Source: Gnetum montanum (Eukaryota > Streptophyta > Gnetopsida > Gnetales > Gnetaceae). Taken from it: a stretch of 29,916 bases of DNA. Shown piece by piece: positions 21,640-29,916 of the stretch (position 1 is the first letter of the stretch; every line of letters starts with the position of its first letter). A program made the translations under genes and the position numbers. The DNA lies in NCBI GenBank assembly GCA_015680685.1, contig MNCI01025009.1:80968-110883 (forward strand). Direction: 5' to 3'. The notes under the pieces are model-generated. The model was not told the DNA's origin and ran no database searches. It saw only the letters and a program-made list of their open reading frames with translations.

Positions 21640-23619
21640 TCTTAAACCAGGATGGAGCATCTCCCCCATGACTAATCTTATGGCCACACATTTGGGAGAT
21701 GGACTACACAATCCCCTAGTTATAAACCACCGATTTTCCATCTATCACCATTACTAATTTAATTAATTGTGTGGTAGCATATCTAACATTGGTTATAATA
21801 TCATTAAGATCATTTGAAGATGTATCTTCATCTAAACTTGAAGGTATTTCCATTTTGGAGGATCCAGATGTGTTTACTTTTTCTTCTTAATTTTCTATTT
21901 TAATTCTTGGGTCTCTGTGTTTAATATCCTTTTCTAGTGTATAATCAGTGTAAGATGTATGCATCTAAGTCCTTTGTTTTCTCCATTTCCTTAATTCTAA
22001 AACTAATAAGTAGATCAGTTGCTTCCATGTATCTTTGAAATAGTTTTATATTCTCATTTTCAAGCCACCAGGTATCTTCTAGTTTAGTGGTACTATGTAC
22101 ACTGGTTTATGCTCACACACTTGTTCCTTAGCTTTGTTGTGGGTTGTGTTAATATTTTGAGTTTCTAGTCCATAATTGCACCCTTTACTATTAGTGATGC
22201 ACGGATTTTCCTATCTCTCCATAATGATAAGTTCATCGTTTATGTCTTGTATCCGGAGTGGTGATGGTTATTGGCTTTTGCATATGTTTAGGAGACATTT
22301 GTTCCAACAAGGAAGAGTTTTGCACTAGGTTTTCCTTGTGCTAGTTTTGATATGCTAGTATGTCTACATGTTTTATGCTTGTGTGAGGAAACTACCCTAA
22401 AAAGAAAGGATGTTTTCAACGTTGTGATTGAGATCTACTAGCATTATCATTTCTATGTATGTTCATAGCACAAGTGGCATTCTTTTGTTGATGTTGTGGC
22501 ACTGAACCTTCTTGTGTTGTTGATGATGACATATGGTGGATGGAAGTATGAGAATGTTAAGGATATGATGAAGGATGAGAGGTTTGAGATGGTGATCGCA
22601 TGGAAGATGTTGTGGGATGATGATATTTGGGAGAGTGGTAGTAGTGAGTTGAGGTAGAGGAAGAGGAACTATTCAAGGAAATAGGTTGTTAAACATAATA
22701 TCCATATGGGTTCAGTTGAAAATAAGGGTAATGCTAGTTTGATGATGGCATCCCCAATGACTGTGAGTTTTGCCACTATGTTTGATAGTAGTTTTGAGGC
22801 TGATAAGAAGTCCCACTAGGATAGTATTGTTGGTTGTAGGATTATCTATAATTACCTTGTGAGTAAGGTAATTTTCTAGTTATTTGGTTTTGTACGAACT
22901 TGGGATTCAATGCAAAAGCCCAATACTCATGTAGATGTAACATGACTAGGAAATAGCCCTTAAGATTGTCATATATGTAGATGTCACATCCATCATCTTC
23001 TTCAATGGTTGAGTGTATAGCCTCTTCTTCTATAGTTATTTTCCCTCTCTATCGATTAGTGTTCTTACCTATCTCTCGATCTCTTTTCCTCATTTTGGTT
23101 TGGTCACTTGATTTATTTTCAATTACTTTCACCTCTATGATTTCTACACAAGTTGTAACTTTCTCATTTATTAATTTCGACATCCTATCTAGCTTTACTT
23201 CAATCTCATCGATAGAATTTTGTATTAGCCAAGTTTGTTTTGAAGTCATCTCATCGAGAGTTGCCTCTTTTTCCTCATCATAGATTTGGATCCTTTTCTT
23301 TTGAAGAGTTGGATTCCACTTGTTTTCCTCTACATTCTCTCATTTATATAACTCTCCTTCTTCTTTTTCCACCCACTCAATTAGCCTTTGTATCTGATGG
23401 ACTTTCAGTTCATATAACTAACCTTGGGCATAAATCCCAAGGATCTTCCTCATTTCATTATGAAGACCATCTTTGATGTGGAAACATTGTTCTTTTTGAG
23501 AGAAATCATGGTTGGAACATCTATGTAGTAATGAATAGTATCTATCCAAGGACACATCCAAGGGATTATGATTTTCTTACTTCCATCCTTGGATTTTTTT
23601 TCTTAGGTTAGACACTCTT
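21640..23619 (-). pseudogene. gag-protease remnant of element C
   Basis: Homologous to the polyprotein of D but with no open frame beyond about 66 codons. Aligned pieces: the capsid end at 23390-23619 (the CCTTGGGCATAAATCCCAAGG block matches D near 28270), the helical segment around 23100-23250 (IDEIEVKLDRMSKLINEKV, compare SSLESKIETILKIVEES in D), and the zinc-knuckle region near 22930-23000. The protease cannot be read. Clearly the oldest of the three coding copies. Confidence 0.6.
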
Positions 23620-24412
23620 TGATGAGTGGTGAGGTACCCCTACACTCAACCATACGAATACGAGCGTTACACATATGATCCAGTCAAAATCTGCAAACTA
23701 AGTGCCTACACGCCTCATGGAACACTTAAGGTAATCGTTCATTGTCTTCCCAAACTTACTTGTATTTTTCATGGTTGTATGGTTAAGTAAGTATGAGGTA
23801 TATGATTTTTATAGTTTTTATGTTTTATCGCCTATGCTAATGAGGTGAAGGGTGAAGAGACTAATTAACTAAATTTAACTAACTAACTAAGCCTTAATTA
23901 ACCTAGCATTAGTATCTGTTCCCATTTATCGTTCACACCCTGAACCAATGTAACCTTGATTACCAAATGCTATTCGTTACTCAGATCACCAAGCGTAATG
24001 CATGTGCTTGAAGCAGTTGTACTGAATGCACTTAACTATGGGAGAAGGGTTGAGAGAGATTTAATTAACTAAGAAAGAATTTAAATGATAAATAATAAAT
24101 AATAGTAATTAAAATCCTATTTAGCTTAGTCCATGCACTGCAAGGTTTATCCAACAGTTTGTCTTTATTTCTGTACACAAACTTGTGCTCAGGTACGATA
24201 TTTGCTCGAATAAATATCCGTTCACTTTGGAGCTCCTACTGTGGGCACATGGAAATTATTCTATCTCTGGAGAGGAAAAACTACATGACTTTTGCTACGG
24301 TCTAGGCCTAGATGCTCACACAAGGGAAAGTTGCCTCTTATTTATAGACTTGGTGGTGCACCGTGATAATGCATACGCGATATCGCGGCCCATGCGATAT
24401 CACATCCCATCA
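23620..24412 (-). repeat. 3' LTR of element D
   Basis: 793 bp, from TGATGAGTGG at 23620 to CCCATCA at 24406-24412. The left end equals the LTR end found beside the PBS at 29839 and, inverted, the end of the A LTR at 4677. Adjacent internal bases TATCCCCATGACTG read CAGTCATGGGGATA on the element strand, the presumed polypurine tract. TATAAATA (minus) is at 24346-24339. It carries two GATATC palindromes (24371-24412) against five or six in A. Confidence 0.87.
24339..24346 (-). promoter_or_regulatory. TATA box of element D LTR
   Basis: TATTTATA on +, TATAAATA on the element strand, followed by AGAGGCA as in element A. About 66 bp downstream of the LTR start on the element strand. Confidence 0.65.
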
Positions 24413-26314
24413 TATCCCCATGACTGAATAAAAACTCGTCCTCGAGTTCCTTACAAAATATTGGGAAGGTATGAGATTATTGACTTGAATGGAACTAATG
24501 GTGAATGGGATGACTTGTGAATGGATCATCATTACGAAACAAAACAAAACTGGTGTTCATGACAACAAGAGTGAACACTTTATACATTTGACATCAGGCC
24601 TTATTTGGCAGCTGAGAAAGAGAGAGAGAGGAAGAAGTTTTGCTGCTTCCAACACCAAGGTTGCGCCTTTCATTGTCTATCCGTAAGCTCACCATCGATC
24701 TTGCTCTTTGCATAGCTACTTCAGCACTGCTCCATTCCAAGTGTTCCTTCTAGATCCAATCCATTGTTGTATGATTTCCATCTGCACACACAACATAGTC
24801 TTTTATTAGCAAGGGTAAATGAATCATAATGTAATTGATACCTTACTTCAGTGAAAGGTCCATTGGCTGAGTTGTGGTATGGTTGATGCGGATCTGGAGA
24901 TATACTAATGGTGACTACCAAAGGTGTAGGGGTTAGGAGAAAATCAAAAAATTTGGGTCTAGACCCACATGACTAAGAGCGAACCTTTGTTAGTAATAGA
25001 ATGGAGAAATAAAAGGAACAAGAAAGATGGAGAAAAAGAGACAACTATAACATCGATGAAATGGATGTCAAGATGAAAATGAACTATAAAATGGATTGCA
25101 AAAATGTTAGGGAAAAGAATTTAACTAGTGCACCAAATAGGAATGTCAATGGGTCCTCCCCAAAGTAGACTCATGTCGTTAATGCCCTGACAAACCCACA
25201 TTCAAAGAGTTTGTAGGCTCTGGGAATGTCATTTGGAATAAGAGTTAATGTATTAACCACAAGAATTTACCAAAAAGAAAACAATGTGTCAACCAAAATA
25301 TACACTAAAGATACAATCGACAATGAGGTGAACTATGGAGGAAGAATGATGGAAAGAAGAGAATGGAATGGAATCTCAAGGACAAGGTGATGTACAGCCC
25401 CTTGTGTAGTTGATGATTAATGTAACTTAGTAGATCCCATTCCAGGTCTGGCCTCAACAAACCACATCTAGTGACTTCGCATTAATGCATTTGGCCAATC
25501 CATCCTCATGAAGTAACAAGAATGTCTTCACCCAAGAGTCACCACCATTTTGATGGAATGAAGGAGGAGAGAATGGGAAGTGAGAAGGGCCTTAGTTAGA
25601 GGGAACATTTTTATTTTTAGTTCCATAACTAGTGCTTGTAGCCCAAATGATTATTTCGTCTAATGGGTGTGCTTATGAATGTCACTTTCTCTTTTTTTTT
25701 TTGTTGTTTTATGTTTTTATACAAAGACTTTGTTATTTTTATTTGCTCAGCTTCCTAATAATTGAGTAATGTCGAAATAGGAAGAAATATCAAGAAGAAA
25801 AACATCCAAGCACCCAAGAGAATGACCAACACAAATGCATCAAGTTCCCTTGAAGTCACACCCTTTTTAATCCTTGAGTCCTTCCTTAGTTTGAGAAATA
25901 CTCAATCACCGATTTGTTATAGTTCTTATTATTGAAAAAGGACTATATAGTTCCAAGCCAAGAGAGACCATAGAAACTTGTGGATGTATGGATGAAGTGG
26001 ACTCATTCCTTGCCATATCAAAAGAACATACCTTAGTATCAACATCATAACTTAAAGGTAAAATCCAAACATTAGCAACCAATAGAAAAATGGTTCATAC
26101 CATTATGAAGAACACTTATTGGGTGACAAACTTAACAAAATTGATAACACACACACAAACAAAATGAAAAAGTATAATGATGTTGTAAAACAAAAATTAA
26201 AAAAGTTAAAGAAATTTGTAAAATAAAAATGTGCAAAACCAAAATGTATAAAACAAAAATGTGTAAAAAAAATATGTAAAATAAAAAATAAAAAGAACTG
26301 AGAGCCCTGAATGA
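24413..26314 (-). other. Non-coding internal region of element D
   Basis: 1.9 kb between the polyprotein stop and the 3' LTR with no coding potential, collinear with A (1744-3685) and C (19580-21640). Contains a purine-rich run GAGAAAGAGAGAGAGAGG (24618-24635), the conserved block at 25130-25230, and A-rich tracts just after the CDS (26150-26300). Confidence 0.7.
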
Positions 26315-29300
26315 TTAGCATAAGAGGCCATCTCTCCCATGACTAAATTGAAAGGGAGAGATCCAAAATAATGAATGTCTATTTAAATTTCTTAGAAGTG
26401 TCCAACTTCTCCTAATTGATGTTTTTAGGTTAAGGGATGGAAGTCGGTGACATTCATACTCCAATGTATCTATGCCTTCGTTGTGGGCATGAGTTTTTCC
26501 CCCAGTTTGTTCCATGCATGTTGGTGGGCTACTCTCTTGATCAGCTATCAACCATTGGGTGTTCTCTTGTTGTTTGGTTGCTACATACAGGCACCGTTGT
26601 ATCTGTGTTTCTTGGGCATACTAGTTGCATGTAGGAGATGCTGAGCATTCCTCCATGTCATCACCCTCTGAGTCACTGTATGTGATGCATGGAATTTTCT
26701 TCTTCTTGATCTTTCCATAAATGTTTACCTTAGATATTTTCAAGGAAAGATCACAGATTCCTAGGCATGTGTCTATTGTACTTAGCCATGCCCTTCTCAT
26801 TATAATTGGAAAGTGCCCTTTGTTGTTGTTGACTTCTATCACCAGGAAATCAGCTAGGTATGACCAACCACACATAGTGGTAATGATGTCCTTCACCAAT
26901 CCCAAGGGAATGGTGATGGATTGGTTAGCCAGCTCTAGTTGAATATTTCTCTTCTTGAGTGGAGGTAGGTTCCAGGCTTTATACATTTCTTGTGAGATTA
27001 ATTTGAATCCAAAACATAAGTCAAGAAGAGCCTTATGAGGTTTGTTCCTGGTGACTTGGAGGCAGATTAAGGGACTTCCAGGGTTAGAGAGTTTTCTAGG
27101 AAGGTGGCCTACCTTGACCCATCCAGTAATGGTATGTGTTAATATAACCGTATGTGTTGAGCTCTGTTGTTGGTTGGAAGGGAGCTTCGAAGCCTTATTT
27201 GTTAAAGGAGAGTGTACGGACTCAACCGCTTGTGGTTGTGAGAGCTTGTTTGGGATTTTGATTGTGAAGAAGGGTCTTCTCTTTGTATGATTGTCAGAAC
27301 CAACAACGGGTTAAATGTTTATAGTTCTTGTAGCATTACGTTGCTACAGTTAAGTGGGGAGTTCCCCTTGCATTGTTGGAGCGGGTGGTATTGGAACTAT
27401 TGGCGTAAGAGTGGTAGATGGATTTAGATGATGGTATGCATCTGGTGTGTCTTCCATAGGAGAGGGATTCCTATAATACTCCCAATCTTTGTAGTGATGT
27501 GGTGGTGACACATGACCAACAGAGTCATGTGGAGAGACTGGCTGCCGCACATAGTAGCCATACAGATCTGGTTGCCGGTAAGAGTATCGTTGCCTAGGCG
27601 GTGGCATCCCCCATGACTATGGGTGTTGCCACTGCTAATGTTTCTTGATAGGTTGTGGTAGAGTTCCACTTGGATGGTACATTAACGGTTGGTGAAACTG
27701 CCTCGAGTTACCTTGGGGATAAGGAAACCTTCGGGGTGCTTGCCGTTGGTTAAGTTTTGGGTTGAGTGCATACACCCCAGACTCTTGTAGATGTGAGATT
27801 ATTGGGCAACATCCCTTAGGATGGTCATATTGGCATATCTCACATCCATGGTCATTTTCTGTGTTCAAATCCACAACCTCATTGGCAATAGTGATTTTCC
27901 CCTTACCCTTGTCATGTGCATGGCCTGAATCTCTTTGCTTTTTCTTATCGTGGTCACTACTTTGTTCCTCCTTAGACTCTTCTACGATTTTCAGGATAGT
28001 TTCAATTTTACTTTCTAAGGAGCTCCATATTTTGTCTACCTTAGCTGACACTTTTGTTGTTAGCTTTTGAAGTAGCAAGGTTTTTCTATTCACCAACTCC
28101 TCGAGTGGTGACTCATCCTCCTCATCGCAGAATCTCACTCCCCTCTTTTGGAGGGAAGGATAGCGGTTATATTCTTCCACACTTTCTCTTTTCCATAGCT
28201 CCCCTTCTTCTTTAGCTACTTACTCCAACAATCAATGAATTTCATGGGATGTAAGTTTAGATAGTCTCCCTTGGGCATAAGTCCCAAGGGTTCTCCTAGT
28301 TTCATGTCTTAGCCCATCTATGAGGTGGAGGAGTTGATCCTGTTGTGCGTAACCATGGCCCGGGCAACAATGTAGTAATGTGTAGTAGTAGCCCATGGTA
28401 GCATCCAAGGGTTCATGATTACCCTGCTTCCATCCTTGGATCTGCTTATGCAAGTTAGAGACTCTAGAGTACTTTTGATATTTGTCGTTGAACAATTCCA
28501 GCATCGTACTCCACCTCCTAATGGTTTCTAGCTCTAAGGACCGGTACCAACTCTCTACTTCCTTTATTAGTGTCCTAGGAAACAACTTTAATTTCTACCA
28601 CTCGTTTTCAATGTTTTGCAAGGCGTAGGCATCATGAAATGCCTATAGATGATTTTAAGGATCAGTGTTGTATCCCCCCTAAAAGCGTGGGATATTATTC
28701 ATATCTAGTCTCTTGATCCGATTGTCTTTTCGATGCCTTGTAGGTATTCTCACAGCCTCCATAATATCTAACATACTTCGGGTGGCAAGTAATGGTTCAT
28801 CATGATCATCTCTCTCATGACATCTATGATGCCTACGTGGTTCCCTACTTTCCCTTCTTTCATGCCTTGATTTCCTAGAGTGCCCTTGTCCTCTCTCTTG
28901 ACTCTCTTGTCGAGGTCTCTCATTCTTCTTACCCTTATCCTTATCCTCACGGTTGTGCTCTTTGTGACTGCGTCCTAATGTGTAAGGAGAGGGTGAATGA
29001 TGCAATGAAGGGGAAGAAGAAGGGGAACCATCACCCTGACGATGTTTCTTACCTTCTCTTCAGTGACTACAGCCCCGATCATGATGACGATTAGAATTCT
29101 TATCCTTATCTTATGCTTGTGTTCCCTCAGTGAATAGTTGGTGTTCATGGGGATCAAAACCAGGGCTGTGTATTGTGGAGCATAGGTTCTGATACCCCAC
29201 CTCCTCACTATCATTAGGAGGGGGAACATCATTTTTTGGAGAACCTAATGAGATAGGTTCACCACCCTTAACTTCTCTTATGACAGGCGAAGCATTACAG

Positions 29301-29692
29301 GGGTCTTTGCCCTTCAACGTTGTATGGTAGCTCTTCTTCCACTCATCCCATTGATGTTGTGCTTCTGTGGGATGGTAGTCCCTTGCGTTGTAATCACATG
29401 CAACGTACTCAGCGTATAGTTGCGACATGTCAATTCGTGCAAGGACATTAAGGAGCATGTTGGGGACGGTACTATCTCGAGGTAACACGATGTTACCTTT
29501 TAAATCTCTCAAACGCAGCTGTTCATCTTGATAAAAGAAAAAGGTAAAGTTGGGTACATATTCATCATGATGAATGTACACCACACTAAATTCTTAAGAA
29601 CCTGGCAGATTTTGGTTATGTGTTTGGTGTCGCCAACTGTCTCTAGTGTTATCCCTAGGCGGTGAAGTGCTTTTGTTTGAAGAAGAAGACAT
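26315..29692 (-). pseudogene. gag-protease polyprotein of element D, one frame with nonsense codons
   Basis: Capsid, nucleocapsid and protease of a Gypsy-type element. From the ATG at 29692 (MSSSSNKSTSPPRDN) all recognisable parts lie in one frame to the stop at 26315, about 1,125 codons. Order: N-terminal region; a strongly charged stretch rich in RE/RD/HR pairs (about residues 240-310); a capsid domain of the Retrotrans_gag type (about 365-490: LIKEVESWYRSLELETI, FNDKYQKYSRVSNLHKQIQGW, LLHCCPGHGY, LIDGLRHE); a zinc-knuckle variant CEICQYDHPKGCC at about 617-629; a P/Q/Y-rich tract; a retropepsin whose triad at D891 reads DLCF in place of D-S/T-G; and the closing SHGRDGLLC. About a dozen stops interrupt it, but I found no frameshift. 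Two TAGs (27637 and 27619) stand where A has CAG. Confidence 0.82.
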
Positions 29693-29819
29693 TGTTATTT
29701 CACTCGGTGTGCTAATTAATCATTATATAATTTTTTTGTTTAATTAACCCTAAGGGTTTGTTTAAGCTCCCAATGATGTGGATAATTTCCTATGTTCTAC
29801 TTAGTGCACAAACACTTAG

Positions 29820-29837
29820 TCCCCGGCAACGGCGCCA
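29820..29837 (-). other. Primer-binding site for tRNA-Asp
   Basis: On the + strand TCCCCGGCAACGGCGCCA equals the last 18 nt, including CCA, of plant tRNA-Asp(GUC) as I know it. The element strand is therefore its exact complement. It lies one base from the LTR end at 29839, the normal PBS position. The Athila group commonly uses this primer. It is still perfect although the rest has decayed. Confidence 0.85.
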
Positions 29838-29838
29838 A

Positions 29839-29916
29839 TGATGAGTGGCGAGGTACCCCTACACTCAACCATACGAATACGAGCATTACACACGTGATCC
29901 AGTCGAACTCCACAGA
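29839..29916 (-). repeat. 5' LTR of element D, first 78 bp only
   Basis: Starts TGATGAGTGGCGAGGTACCC beside the PBS and matches 23620-23697 with about 9 differences in 78. The rest lies beyond the window. Confidence 0.9.

Larger units (their letters stand above)
18960..23619 (-). mobile_element. Element C: decayed third copy of the gag-only family, cut by element D
   Basis: Minus-strand relative of A and D. Its 3' LTR ends at 19579 (GATTCATCA), followed by the family junction TACCCTCATGATTAAGTAAAAACTC. Non-coding blocks at 20458-20515, 20898-21000 and 21070-21440 align with D at 25130-25230, 25585-25690 and 25740-26040. The CDS end block GGAGCATCTCCCCCATGACTAAT is at about 21650, and gag remnants occupy about 22500-23619. 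It stops exactly at the TG end of D at 23620, in the middle of the capsid region, so D inserted there. The left LTR boundary could not be fixed; recognisable LTR begins near 18960. Confidence 0.75.
23620..29916 (-). mobile_element. Element D: best-preserved gag-protease LTR element, 5' LTR cut by window edge
   Basis: Minus-strand element with 3' LTR (23620-24412), non-coding internal DNA, a gag-protease frame (29692-26315), leader, PBS (29820-29837) and the first 78 bp of the 5' LTR. The internal region is complete at 5.4 kb and has no RT, RNase H or integrase, so the element is non-autonomous. PBS type (tRNA-Asp) and the protease pattern point to the Athila-like/Tat side of plant Gypsy elements. 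The 78 overlapping LTR bases differ at about 9 positions, mostly transitions, so the insertion is old. The predicted target duplication is CTCTT (23615-23619). Confidence 0.88.

Noticed and set aside
29820-29837. Possible tRNA-Asp gene
   Set aside because: Only the last 18 nt including CCA match; no D, anticodon or T arm precedes them. CCA is not encoded in plant nuclear tRNA genes, and the position beside an LTR end marks it as a PBS.

Overview
The window is nuclear DNA of a land plant. It has one intact plant-type gene (an ATL-class RING-H2 E3 ligase with a plant TATA box), and nearly everything else is decayed retrotransposon or AT-rich spacer. Plant-specific signs are an LTR primer-binding site matching the 3' end of plant tRNA-Asp, a LINE ORF1 with a DUF4283-like domain, and a LINE ORF2 with a zf-RVT domain. 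About one gene per 30 kb, with old nested insertions, suggests a large repeat-rich genome. A gymnosperm is possible, but the sequence does not prove it.

Layout. (A) 1-4677, + strand: the 3' part of a Gypsy-type element with only gag and protease, ending in an LTR at 3686-4677. (B) 4678-5579: remnant of an older minus-strand relative (decayed PBS and 5' LTR) that A landed in. 5580-7654: purine-rich DNA ending in a polypurine tract and a probable Copia-type 3' LTR (6440-7654). 7655-9584: AT-rich upstream region of the only intact gene. 9691-10251, +: the RING-H2 protein gene. 10461-16160, minus: an almost complete LINE (L1 type) with 13-bp target-site duplications, a poly(A) tail, AATAAA, ORF1 and ORF2, inserted convergently about 200 bp downstream of the RING stop codon. 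16174 to about 18960: AT-rich DNA with nothing recognised. (C) about 18960-23619, minus: a very decayed third copy of the family. (D) 23620-29916, minus: the best-preserved copy, inserted into the gag of C, running from its 3' LTR through gag-protease to the PBS and the first 78 bp of its 5' LTR.

How the parts relate. A, C and D (and B by its LTR) are one family: TG..CA LTRs of about 0.8-1.0 kb beginning TGATG, a tRNA-Asp PBS, one gag-protease frame of about 1,100 codons, and about 1.9 kb of non-coding internal DNA. None has reverse transcriptase or integrase, so the family resembles the non-autonomous TR-GAG class and would need another element's enzymes. All copies are dead, with stops that look largely like C-to-T decay (CAG or TGG to TAG).

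Most interesting points: (1) about 280 codons of extra reading frame at the C-terminus of the LINE ORF2, inside the duplications that bound the element and not explained by the usual ORF2 domains; (2) arrays of CG-flanked GATATC palindromes just upstream of the LTR TATA boxes, differing in number and decay among copies; (3) a non-coding block kept in three diverged copies of the gag-only element; (4) the fully datable nested and flanking insertions around a single gene.
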